Origin: Klebsormidium nitens
Lineage: Eukaryota; Streptophyta; Klebsormidiophyceae; Klebsormidiales; Klebsormidiaceae
Length of the DNA stretch: 64,000 bases
Assembly (NCBI GenBank): GCA_000708835.1
Contig: DF237369.1
Location: 7,674 to 71,673, forward strand
Direction of reading: 5' to 3'
Part shown: in pieces, positions 1 to 11,930 of the stretch
Position numbering within the stretch: the stretch's first letter is position 1
Layout: the number at the start of each line of letters is the position of its first letter
Program-made: the position numbers and the translations under genes
The notes under the pieces: generated by a model
Seen by the model: the letters and a program-made list of their open reading frames with translations, nothing else
What the model was told of the DNA's origin: nothing
Database searches by the model: none

Positions 1-3000
1 CCAGAATGACTTCAGAAAGACACCTTTCTGGTATTCACGCCCGCCATTAATGTGTACTCGCGGTGAAATGCTGTAGGGACTCAAAAACGACTCAGATAAA
101 CAGAAACATTCCTCTGCAGTCATCTGCACCGACTCAAGCGCGCGCATTAAAAGCAAAGAAGAGCCTCCAAGCAGAAGCAACTGCTTTTTGGACCATGTTC
201 ATATCGTTGCGTTATACGCAGAGACCAGAACTTAATTCTCTGTCGTCGACATGGTGCGTGGCTCATGCAGAAACTCGAACGAATTATACAGATTAGGATC
301 ACGGAAGGCCGATCTTTAATTCATTGCCACTCTTTTTGGACGGGTTGTGCAGACTAATGTCTGTTGAATCAAAAGCGGGAGGGTTTTACAAGCTTCATGA
401 ACATTGAGTAATAGGGAATGCGTTGCACCAAGTAACTCTGCTCCTTTGTTGCAAATGAAAGCAGATTGATGGTGAATTTGAATTCAGCAGCAGCCTGCGG
501 GTCAGCTGGGCCCATATCTGTTTGCTCCTCTTTCTATCTATATCAATCTCTCAGTTTGTCGTTGCTTCACATAACAGCCACAAGCACCTTACATCGCAGA
601 TCGATCACATCGGTCAGTGCAATTGCACACAATCTGGACCTCAATTGGGGAGCCCACTTGGATTCTGATATTGATGCATCAATGATTCGAGTGGCTGTTT
701 GCAACATCTTCGAGAAAGTTTTGCATGCTGGGCACATATTTTAAGGAACCCCCTCACCCTGCTCTCAAGCTTCGATGGCATCAGACACGCTCAACGCTCT
801 CTTTTTGATGCTAATTCGATGGTGTGGCAGAGTATAAAAGGATCCGCAAGCTGTAGCTTGTGCGGCGTATCCGATGCGCCGATGTTCAAGAAGAATTCTT
901 GCAACTCGAAAGGGGCAACAAAGAAGCGCGGCCTAAGGCATTGAAATTTGCTCTGACGAAAGGGGCTCTCGAAGACGTATCTTTGAACTTGCTGAAAACT
1001 TTTCCCGGACGTTATCCAAGATCATCGCATCAGAAGTAGGCGGGCCTCAAGATCGCAAAAGAGAGGGAAGAGAAGACATGAAAACAGCTAGTCAATATGA
1101 AGAGATGCGGCCGACTCCAACTCTACACTGGTTCTCCTTTCAGTTACCGGCGGGTGCCCAGGTTACAGTGCAATGAGTGAAACTTGGCCCTTCGTCAGAG
1201 CCGAGCGCGATTTGAGCAAAGGGCGAACGCCGGACAAGGTGCGTAAGGGGCGCGCAAACAGCATCGTCTCTGTGGAAGCACAGGTAAAAGGAAAGAAAGA
1301 TATCACGCTTCCAACGACCGTCAAATTGCCCATTAGGACTCTCCGCTCTTTAAGCTTTTCAAAAATAGGCGCACTGTGGTCCCCTTCTTAACTTTTGGGA
1401 CACGTTTCTGAATGAAGCGCTTCCTTAAAGCACCTCAGGGTGCACAAAACTTGACCACCAAGACGCCCCGACGAGGCAAGCTTGGATCTGCAAAAGTCTG
1501 GCCTTCGGTGGTGGTGGACTCAGTTGCATGACGCCCAGCAATGACCAGAGATCTCTCCAGACTCAATTGGGTTCGGTCACGTAACGCACCTTGAATTCCG
1601 AGAGAGCCCAACAGAATTTGAAGAAACTTGCGAGGTTGGAAACGAAGACATCTGATTGCTAGACGTTCACGAAAGCTGTCTAGCAAGGAAGCTATTGTCT
1701 CAACTGCTCAACTTGGACTCAGATTCGAAGCATTGGATATGGTCTCCGGAAGGCACGTAGTACACAATCGGTTCTACTTAACGTTCGGGTTCAGGAAGAC
1801 TACTCAAACATGTGGCGAGAGTACACCACAGAGCCATTGACCCTCACAACCACGTGAAAAGCTGAGTTCGAGCGAAGTTCTGACACCAGACGATCAGTTC
1901 AACAGCAGGCCAACCATTCAAAAGCGGCGGGTAAGAGAACCGTCTGACAGCTCCACGATAGCAGGGGCTTTCTGAAATGCGGGTATGCAGTCAGGCTTTT
2001 GAGTGCGACGCCCATTGATCTGCTTTTTCTGAGAGACACATGAGTCCCTAGATTTGAAATTCGCGGCGGCACCTAACAAAAAACTTGCGTTGTGCTTGTT
2101 ATGTACACGCAATTGTCTTCTTAAGTGACATGCATGGGACAGTCACTAGTGTCATACATGCGACAGTCACTCGTTTCGAATCCGTCAGACGCAGCTTGAC
2201 AGCATCATCCGCTCCAAGCTGGTCACACTAGCACGAAGGCTCGCCGTTGTTCCCAAGAGTAGGTTAAATATGGTCGAGACAAACCCCAGAAGCTCCAACC
2301 CATGTAAAGGGCAGCTAGAGTTCTCTAGGAGAACATTAGTCGCCAGAGAGAGCAATAAGAACGGGTGTATTTCGCAATCCCCCCTTCGGTCGCGAGGAGT
2401 ACCGCTCTTCGATAGGAGATTCTGGTCGGAAGTTCAAAGTACGTTCAAACGGTGCACAAGCGCAAACATCGCGCGGGCCTAGCAGCGAGCTGAAAGTAAT
2501 TCCGGACAACCTCGAATGCAGAAAAGGTGCGCATTTTCGCCATGAATTCCAATCAGAGGAGAAATACCTTGTCGTAAAGAGCATAAGAGCGAATATCAGC
2601 GCTGCGTACTTGAGACTGTGACCTCTCAGAGGGCAAGCTCATCACAGCCCACAATTACGACAGGCACGTCCTTGCATCAACACGGACCAGAGAAGCTACT
2701 AAAGATGGTTACACTGGCAACATGAGTTCTTCGGTGAGTGGGAAGTAGAATCCTGGAGCGTGAAGCTGCTGTCTTTGAATTGGACGAAGATCTTCTCAAG
2801 TGGGGAGTCGATACCCGTCGTTACACAAGCAGATATACAGCTCGCCCGCCCGAATCGTCGAAAGACTGAAGTCAAGCGCTCTGATACGTACGATACGCCA
2901 ACTGTCGCATTGCCTTGCAAAGGATAGCTACGAAATCTTCAGGAGGCGGTCGGATAATTTAATGTCTGAGATTATTGAAGCTCGGCGTTGTTTGTTCATC

Positions 3001-4595
3001 ACGGCCAAGAGCGATTGTCTATGCACCTTGCTAGGATTCGTTAGCAACACCGGCAGGTCAAGCAACTGATGTGACGATTTGAGGACGTAAAAAGCGACTC
3101 ATTCCAACGGATGCGCCTTGAAGAGGGGAGTCAGCACGCTAGGACTCGGGGCACACGTTTGAATAAGAACATTCTTCTCGGATTTTCGAGACCTCGATCC
3201 GTACCGCCTGAAGCTTTGTAAAAGCAAGCATGCATATGGCAACGAGCAACGACAGAAAGGCTCGTTTTCCATCTCAAGTGCACGTCCGAAGCTTAATTGG
3301 ACTCTGTTTACAGCTCAGGGCGTGCACCAACTTGCCCACGGTCTCAAAGCTCTGCTTTTGATACATAAGAGACGCATACAAGTTTTGAGCCTATTGACCA
3401 GGAGGCGCGCTCAAAGAACGTTTCCTCTGTCGTGAGTCGTCTCAATGATCTCGCCCGTCCATCGGAAGATAAGCTAGCTAGTTGGGCAATCAAACGAGGC
3501 TCTTCAAAACCCAGACCAAAGATGGATATTCTCAAGAATGGAGAAAAAACAAGTCATTCAATCTGCCCATGACGTCTCAATAGAAAGAGCTTTGAAGGAG
3601 ATGTTCTCGGAGAGAGGCTACAATGGAGGAGGCGAACTTTCTTTGGAAAGCTTTGAAAGAAAGGTAGCGAGGCTCTCTGACGCTATTCTCCAGGCCAGTA
3701 GCTCAACAGGGTGCACGATTCCAGAAGCAAAACTTGGCATGAGACGACGTACGCTTGAAGCTCTTCCCTGGTCATAAGCTCATTCGATAAGAATGAAGCA
3801 AGACATAAGGCTATAGAGCAGGGTACCGGCCTTCAAGAAATCATGGAAGGAAAGTAAGCCTTGCGTGAGTTCCATGAACCAGTGAACCACGTGTTTTAAC
3901 ACATATTCAGGTTTTTTGCTTGGAAGGCGCAGAGCGTAGAGAATTATCGTGGGTCCTATTTCGGAGCCACTAGAAACAAAGTATCTGGCTCTACTTCGGC
4001 CTCTAAGAAAGCTGCGGCGCAAAATTTTCCAGCAAGAAAGTGCTTCTCAACAGCGTGTCGTGAGATTCCTTGGAAAAAGCAGATGGGCACTCCTGAATCC
4101 GGGAATTCTTTTCTAAAAGCCTGACGAAGACATGATTGTACAGTTCTGGTCGTCAAGCTGACCGTCACAGCTTTTGAATCCCGAGGCAGGTGGCAATCGG
4201 CAGGTTGTAGTTCGGTTCTTCGTTGAGGGGAGGTCTCAAAACCCTGTTACTTCACTGCCAACCGTACCTGTAAGCCTTGAAACAGCTAGCCGTACGTGCG
4301 AGGCGTCGGAAGCCGGGGCGGAGCTTTCAAACCTGCTATGATCCGTCAATTTCTCATAATAGATCCCGCGGTTGAACAGCTGAATCTTTGAAAGAATCAG
4401 AATAAGCATGCACCGCCTCGTCCGAAAGTCCTCCAGAACACCCGGAGATTTTGAACAGTCGAACCCATGACGAACTACACGACGAGAGTGACATCAGCGG
4501 ACGCATCAACCTGGAATAAGATTTTGGGACCCAGGGTGAAAGGTTTTGCATTCCAGGGCACACGCAGTAGATAGATGCGCCACTATAAATGATAG
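1..4595. other. Non-coding region with scattered decayed repeat fragments
   Basis: No reading frame here has recognisable protein similarity or believable splice structure. Short pieces belong to repeat families seen further right: a copy of the signature ttcgtcagagccgagcg at about 1191, and a stretch near 1815-1860 with the pattern 'tacaccacagag ... ctcacaaccacgtgaa' that recurs near 9,550, 16,545 and 22,205. The remainder shows no structure that I can name. Confidence 0.6.
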
Positions 4596-4746
4596 CCCGG
4601 TTTAAGATCGTTGTGAGGCCACTTCGATCTTAAACCTACTCAGGTTTTCAGCTTATTTTGGTCTTAAACGTTGTGTCAGACCACTTTGATCTTAATAGCT
4701 GAATCTCTGGGATCAAAACGGCCTCAGCAAACCATCTTAAACCGGG
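4596..4746. mobile_element. Small MITE-like element with perfect 13-bp terminal inverted repeats
   Basis: The left end reads cccggtttaagat (4596-4608) and the right end is its exact reverse complement (4734-4746), giving a 151-bp element with no coding capacity. TA dinucleotides lie next to or one base from each end, which would fit a TA-target (Tc1/mariner-like) MITE, but the flanks do not prove a target-site duplication. Inside, a 'cgttgtg ... ccact-t-gatcttaa' pattern occurs twice about 57 bp apart. The superfamily is unknown. It could also be a chance hairpin, but a perfect 13-bp match at both ends makes this unlikely. Confidence 0.6.
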
Positions 4747-6090
4747 TATTGATTTATTGTGTATGGAAGACCCTCTCCGTGCGTAGCTGCAGACCTAGGT
4801 TGATGCAGAGTGTCCCCTCTGACGCAATGTCCGAAAAGGGAAAGAGGTGACCACTCTTGCGTCGAGGGAAGCGCTTCTTCGAAAGGAACTTTCGTATTTC
4901 GTACAAAAACTTTCGGCCCGCATCATGCAGGATCTGCATTCACTTTGGTTCTCGTTAACCGATTGAAAGGCAACTTTCGGAGATGGTAGATGACCCGGAC
5001 GATTGCCGCAAGACAATCCTCAAGAGAATCCTCAGTTCACCACCACAACGACAACGCTGCTACAGCTACGAACCATTCTTTAATTTGTGGCTTCTCCGAG
5101 CTTTTGGTCATGTAAAGACCAAGGCCTCACAAGATTGCAAGCGCGCTAGCTCTTCATCGCAGCCAACGGATGGAAAGGAGCAAGAATACCAATCAAGAGG
5201 TCGGGAGAGCGGCGCGAAGTTCTCATTAGCAAGCTGAGCTAGGGATTTTTCTTCATGGAAATCGATGTGAGTGCGAGCACGGACACATACGTAGAGAAAA
5301 GAGCAACATTTGCGCGCGGGGTGCGTGCACAGCAACCAGCCACCGGTATACCGGCCGTAGAGTACGTAAATACAGCTCCTCATAGGTTTTGCGTCATGAA
5401 TCAGATTGCAAAAGTCTGCTTATTTTGAGGAGGGTCCTCAACTGGTGTCATCACTGCCAGTGCCCAGTTTACGCAAGCGCCCAACAGGCAACAATGGCGG
5501 CCCCTACATTGAAATGCAACACTTAGTGTAAGGAAGGCGAGTCTTCGAATTGGGTCATTACTCGCAGCTACGGGCACCAAGTCAAGCGCGCAAAGGAGAA
5601 AGGAAAACAGATTTCCATTCAAAATCGAATGCTTAGAGGAGTCTGCGAGTCCGATGCTTGAAGCTAAGAAGGCTTGCCAAAAGCTTCAGTTGTTGAACGG
5701 GACGTGGTTCGAGCAGCAGGTTGAAGGTACACCCAAACGCCGTTGTTATGTTTTTGCCACGTCTTGGCGGGGCAAGCGAATGCTCAATCCAACAGGGATA
5801 ACATCTGCCAAGATGTAAACGCGAATCGGGGCCTGATTTGATCATTTGATGGTTTCTGTTTCCTTACAGAGATCCAAAGATGAGTTGGACTGTCAAGAAT
5901 TTTGAAAGACAAACCTTGTTATCTGCGTCGCTGCTACCTGTTTTACGGAACCCGTACTATTGCAGAAGCGGGACCCCTTTCTAACAGGTTTGTGCATGTG
6001 CCACGTGATAATATCTGCTTCGATCAAGAATGTAGAAGATTGTTCAGATCTACTTTTCGAGCTACTTACTGCTGTTCTTTTAATATTCTG
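4747..6090. other. Non-coding; contains one decayed 'unit X' fragment
   Basis: No gene is recognisable. About 5,640-5,790 carries the marker 'ggcttgccaaaag', followed by an 'acgggacgtggttcgagcagca' like stretch. The same order recurs near 8,020, 15,370 and 20,385, so this is a diverged copy of a repeat unit in the same orientation. Confidence 0.5.
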
Positions 6091-6094
6091 ACGA

Positions 6095-6530
6095 GCACCG
6101 ACTAATTTCGCGTCTTTACTTAGTTCAAAGCTCGACAATATTCCAAAATCGGCTGAATTCGCCGAGACAATGGATCAAGAGCTCTTCGTTTCGGGTTCAT
6201 GATATCTTCAACCTGAACGACGTGTCAATGAGGGGAACCCTCAACACAAGATTTCCATCGATCACAGCCAATCGCCATTTAGAACACAACGTCAACTACG
6301 TACTCGACTGACTTCGCGTCTATTCTGGTTCTCACAAGCTCGATAGTGTTCACACATTGTTGGGACTCGCAGAGGATCGACAGTGAATCCGGAGCCCCAC
6401 GTTTCAAGTTCATGAAGGCTTCAAACCAAACAACGTCCCTCAACATAAGTTTTCTCCATCACAGCCAATCGCCTTTCAGACCGCAACGTCAACTACGTCT
6501 TCGAAGTCCTTTCGACGCAGATGCATAGTC
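6095..6530 (+). repeat. Degenerate tandem repeat, period about 190-205 bp
   Basis: At least two neighbouring units share anchor words in the same order: 'gcgtct' followed by 'caaagctcgaca' or 'caagctcgatag' (near 6,109 and 6,317), 'ggttcatga' or 'agttcatga', 'ccctcaacaca' or 'ccctcaacata', and 'catcacagccaatcgcc' like words (near 6,257 and 6,448) followed by 'aacgtcaactacg'. Single relatives of the last block occur near 8,305, 13,300, 15,210 and 31,200, so the array is a local amplification of a dispersed family. Confidence 0.6.
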
Positions 6531-8549
6531 GAATCTTGAATAATTGCCGTCCCGACACTGATTCTGAGTTCGAGACCTCAGCTTGACTTGTAAAACGAGG
6601 CCTTGTAGAAACATTCCGGAAATCCTGCGCATCTGGGCACGTCCTCCAGAATTTCATATTGACCCTGACAAATTACCGAGCAGAGTCTGATCAGACACGC
6701 TTCCCGAAATCGACCTTGGCATTTGTGCGTTCAGCTTGACGAGACAACCGCATCTCGGTATCCGCTTGGTCAAAGATCACGCAGAAAGAATTACAGGGTT
6801 GCAAGCTTTGAGGCGTCATCGAGTTGGAAAGGTTAATGTCCTCTTTGTCGGGGCTTACAGAATTTCATGCAAAACGGGCAGAAAAGGTGCGCCGTCTGAG
6901 ACGAGAAGTCTGCTTTGATTCAAAAAGAGGTCATGCTGTCTCACTGCGCCTTTTGATGTGTGTAAAACTGGAAACAATCTACAGGAATTGCAAAGTTGCG
7001 TCAACCAGCCTGGCAATGCATGAATACGCAGGAAACCTACACACAATGAAGGGTTGCTAACTGCAAGTGTACACTCTTTCAGCTTCCGCAGCTGAACACT
7101 AGATGGGAAGGCAGCCCACGAGTTTTCTCAGTCAGAGCCGAGCGCACATGGTTTAGGAAAGACTAATATGAGGGCTGGCGAGCAGCACACCATCTGTAAA
7201 GCGTTGATAACGAAGAACCGTCTCAAGAAGTAGTTTAGAAGAACGAAAAACCTGCAATTAGAAGGACCCTTGTTGAAAATCCACATTTCCGCCCACGTAT
7301 CAGCTCTGCGATTGACGGGCCCACATATTTGAGCGAGTCGTCAACAGCTTGAACGGTGAACGGTGAAGCTCTGTCTTCAGCTCAATGGCCGTTGTATTAA
7401 GATCGTCGAGCACATAGAGCTTACCAGATCTTGAACCGATCAAAAAGACTTTCACTGCCTTGGGTATATTCTTCATGAAAGACCAGGGAAAAAACCCAAC
7501 TTCTCACGAATTACGTTTGAACCTTTTACCAATCATCTGACTGACAAGAGGCAGAACAAAACTTGTGACCCAGGCTCGGAGTCCTGATCCGGACTCGTCA
7601 GAATCAGAGGGGTTCTAAAAGCGGCGAGCAGCACCCACGAGCTGCCGAAAACATTGAAACTCTTGCTTTACGGAGCATGCGATTGAGTACGTGCACAGAA
7701 ACCATGTTGGAGCAATGAGTGACGCGCGCATGCGCGATCTGTCGACCTGACCCAGTACACCGAGCATATGGATTGTACATAGCTCCCGCTCGCACATTTG
7801 GCTTCAGCTGGTTAAATACTTCCTTGAGAAGGTTCCTCTTCCAGTCACCTCTCACAGCCAAAGTCTCCATTCGAGCGCCTAAAGAGGTTAAAAGCCCTCA
7901 TGCTTCAAGACGGCACGAGTGACCAAGTCAAGCGCCCAGTACTAGGGCAAAGAGGACGCCCTTCGAAGACACGAGCTACCCCTTTTCGAATTTTGTGCGC
8001 ATGCGTCAGGACAGAAAGGCTTGCCAAAAGTTCTTCGGGAAAGAGAAAGTGGCTGGAGGACACCAGTGAACGGAAGTAAACCCATGCAAAGTCAATCCCT
8101 TCCATTCTGTTTTGATCACCAGCATGACGTGGGCACCAAACATTTCCGGTCTTTTGCTGTTTGTGAATTTTGAGAGTTCCAACCACGAAGTCCGAAGCCG
8201 CAGAGCCCAAGATCCCTGAGATTCTCATTGATTCCGAACCAAAATCCACGGCATCATTCTGGCAGTCACATTGTGCATGAGGAAAGGCCTCAGCGCACGT
8301 TTTCCATCACAGCCAATCACACTCTAGAATGCGGCATCAGTCCATTCTTCACTCGGCGCAGGTGCACGATACTTTGGGATCCCGAGTTATAATAGGCCCA
8401 GGAGGGAGTGTGACTTGAGGAATCTTTCAAACGCAGGATTAAAACGTCATTGGTACTTAGTGGGCACATCCTCTGGTCGAATATATAGCGGCAATTACTG
8501 CTGACCTCGAGCCTCAGATATTTCAGACACGCCCAATGCTGGTTTTTAG
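6531..8549. repeat. Decayed repeat block (unit X copy and neighbouring families)
   Basis: About 6,640-6,690 ('acgtcctccagaatt' then 'tgaccctgacaaatt') is related to about 13,497-13,540. About 7,075-7,145 is a copy of the 'ctttcagcttccg ... gtcagagccgagcg' motif. About 7,600-8,300 corresponds to the block preceding each larger unit at about 14,900 and 20,000, sharing the 'gcgcgcatgcgc' region and the marker 'ggcttgccaaaag'. No intact open frame or transposase signature was found. Confidence 0.5.
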
Positions 8550-11500
8550 CGTTTGTGCGGCAGCTCGATGAGGTCCTCAGTAGCTAAGCTTGGTCACTGG
8601 TTGATACGAGAGGAACCACACGACCGCAGATTCATTGGTCTAATCAATGCGGAAGATTTCGTTGCGACGCTCATTCGCGAAGGGGCACGGCAGCGAAGGA
8701 GCACGGCCGCAGACGAACAGTCTGCTTCGGCACGGGCCGGCGAGGAACTTTCCAACGATGCATTTTCGAATTGAGTCATGTTCCTTAACCCAATTTGCGT
8801 CAGGAAGCTCGGCGTTGTTCAAAGAGGCGCCAAAAAAAAACTTTACGTGTAGAAAGAACGTCAGCACTACCGCTTTCAGCTTCCGGGAGTTGGACGTGGA
8901 AGATCGAGTCTGCGATGTTAATTCGCAAGGGCGCTTCGTCAGAGCCGAGCGTGTGATTTCTTACAAAAGCAACCGCCCAACTAGTGTGACCCGCAAGCAC
9001 CATACTTCTTTTGTAACATCGGTAAAACGAGAATGTCTAATTAACGGACTCGATCGGAACTTAAAGTTCGCAAGGACCCATTAGAAATAACCTCAGTGAG
9101 TCTCCCCTTTCGATCTCTACAAACCTCCAAAACGCAATCCCCCTGGCCACAAAGGACTTCCAGAACTTGCGCAAAACGCATCATCAACAAAGCGCAAACG
9201 AGGGGCGGCCTCCAATGCAAGGGTCTGCGGCTGACCAGAAAGTCAGGTCAAGAGGACCACTCGGGCAAAGGAATTTTGTTCCGTTCCGTTCTGTTCCGTT
9301 CCGTGGCTTCAGTCGGATGCAACACGCTTTCCGATGAGGTTCCCCTTGAACGGCCAATCAACACGTCCTGCAAAGTGCAAGACTGCTGCATGTATAGTGA
9401 GCAGAAAGATTCCGTTACGGAGGCATTGCTTTCCTTCGTACGGCTCATTACGACTCGCATACGGAAGAAGAAAGGCTCTCCGGCATACACGGACTCCCGC
9501 CTTTTCTGCTTCAGGTTCAGCTTCACAACGACTCAATCTAACAATGGCGAGGATACACCATAGAGTCGTCGACCTTCACAACCATGTGAAGCTAAGATGA
9601 TCGAGCAAAGATGTAAAGTCGGTGAAAGGAGGCCAGCCCTTTAAGCGGCAAGGACGTGCCAATAAGAACGGTCTTCCAAGTCCAGGTTTGTCAGGCCTAG
9701 GTCTCGTGAGGGTTGTCATCTGCTAGCTTCGCCTTTGCGGACAGCTAACAATGTTTCTGGACGAGATTTGTCGATTCGGGGTGCGGTGGTGCTTGCCTGC
9801 AATTCTCATGGAGCTCACAGCAGCAAAGCAACGGGCCGGCTTTGAAGCAGGCTTGCTTTGCATCAAGGAGAAAAAGGCGCTCGCAAGCTAGTACAGTAAA
9901 GGTTCGGTCCTATACTTGCATGCCTGGTGGGCTGCACGGTTCCTTGCGGGTTTCAGTTAACTTCTTATTCAACTGAGGTAGGTAGATCCGGAGAATCGTT
10001 TCCGTCAGTGACTGGTCGAAGTCAAGCTTTCATGTCGAAGATCGAAATGTGCTCCCTTTCAATGTGCTTCCGTCAGCATGGATAACTCGGAACGTGAAGA
10101 AACCAGCGGCAGATTGTAAGCCACTTCGATATCGGAGGCCGTTAAGGATAGTGGCGTCTGAAGTGCTACCTCACCGATGAGGGTTGTCCTCAGGGGATTG
10201 CGATCGTCCCAGCCATCCACAAACGAAAGTAAAGAGCACACAACAGAGACGGTTCCGTAGGTCGCAGGACACTCCTTTGCCTCTTTAGCGAAGCAAACCC
10301 GGAACGGCCAGAAGGGACGAGGTTGAGGGATGAAGACCTGCTCAAGCTCAACTCACTTCATGGTTGTTGTAAGTTCCTGTTGATTCTAATAACAGCGTGC
10401 CTCAATAAACCTTTCAGTCCGCTGGAAAACGAAGTCGCTAGAGCAAGCGGCAGGCGCGCGGATCCCCAGTCAAGTAGCTGCAGTCTTTCTGTGTTCCGGA
10501 CCTCGAGGGCCAAAAAGAATCAATTTCTGCAATGCACGTTCTTTTTTGGGGTTATCAGATGAGACCTTCACACGGCAACACGTCTCGCGATGGCGGTTCC
10601 GATGGGGCTCGCTTAACGAGATTCCACAGCCCCGAGGTGAAATGGTTCACATTTCGGTGAGACACTTGCAGTCTCGGTCTCTGCAAGGTGTGCTTTCGAG
10701 TTGCTTCACTCTTGAATCAGTGGAAGCCGCGCGCGCGGAACATGAATACTATACAGATTTCTTAGCGCCTGGCTTTTGGACAAGACCCTGCTTGCTGAAA
10801 AGTGGACTCCGTAGCCCAACTTCTATTGGCACATCCAACTGAGTCTCAGTGGATGATCTCACAAGCAATGTATCCACAGGTTTCGGCAAGACTCTCAAAA
10901 GGTGGTATTGTCAAAAGAGGATTCCTTGTCAGACCCGGAGCTCAGGAACTGTTCAGGCACGAGTGGCGGAGCTAAAATCGAAACATTTGGGCGCTCATTT
11001 CAGGGTGTCCACTCAAAATGATTCCGCTCCGATGTAACACTCGAAAAGCACGTGTCAAGAGGGGAATGGGCTCTCTCAACTTGAAAGGAGTCAGGTTTCA
11101 CAACCACACGAACAAATTGCGCAATGATAGGTTCGTCCTATGGATATCTGTTCGTAAAGGTTCGCTCAAAGTGCGCTCAGTTGACAAATGCGTCCGCTTT
11201 GAAAATCAGAGTCCAACCAACGTCAAGGCTGCAAAATTTCCCGGGCCGAAGCGAAATGCAATAGACGCTCGTTGTATATTGGCACTTCGCAAAATGAGAA
11301 GCCTCGACTGTACGAAATTCAACCGGGCTCTTGCTAGGAAGCCGGCAGATGAGCGACTTGAACAGACGCACAAAGTATCGTCTGACGCCGCCACTTTTAT
11401 TGAGCAAGGATAGCTTCAGAGACTGTGGCTACTGACGCCTGAGGTTTTGCCTCACTGCCGCGCCAGCATCATAGTTACCCGCGTATCACAATCAAAGCTC

Positions 11501-11930
11501 AGCCCACAGAAGAGGACGCAGCGGAAATGATGAAAGCACGCAGGGAATCGGGGTCGAAGGCTTCGAGTACAGCTTCTACCATCAGCAAGTTGCACGGTTA
11601 CTGCCGTGCAGTCTCGTCAGGGGAGGAGGTGTTTGATTCTTGATAGAGAACCGTACTACCGGCTTTAGACGCTTGCAAGCAGAAGAACGAGCAAGCATCC
11701 AGTTACTACACAATCTCACCATCCTGTAATCGTGCTTCGCGTGAACCACGTCAAAATCAGACCTTTCCTAGAGAGAAGCACAGTCGTTTGGAAAAGTGAC
11801 AAGTTCGTTGAGAAGAGTGGGCTGCTCACGCCGGTGCCGGCATGAGGTGCATACATTAGGGACCGCAGCCCGACATAAACAGACGTAATTATTTCAGCAA
11901 CCAAAAACAGGGCATGTCAATACAAGCAGG
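8550..11930 (+). repeat. Higher-order repeat 'unit Y', copy A
   Basis: This block is colinear with 15,500-18,960 at an offset of about 6.9-7.1 kb. Shared anchors in order are: 'gtgcggcagctc' near 8,560; the 'gcgcttcgtcagagccgagcg' signature at 8,931; 'tgacccgcaagca' at 8,987; a ttccg-rich run at 9,278-9,303; 'gctaagatgatcgagcaaa' at 9,591; 'gtgactggtcgaagtcaagct' near 10,008; and 'tgcctcactgc' at 11,449. Divergence is high and small indels are frequent, so this is old. I see no conserved protein and cannot assign it to a transposon class. Confidence 0.65.

Noticed and set aside
8647-9563. Two plus-strand frames of 145 and 155 aa in repeat copy A
   Set aside because: Neither is preserved in the colinear copy B, so they are chance frames.
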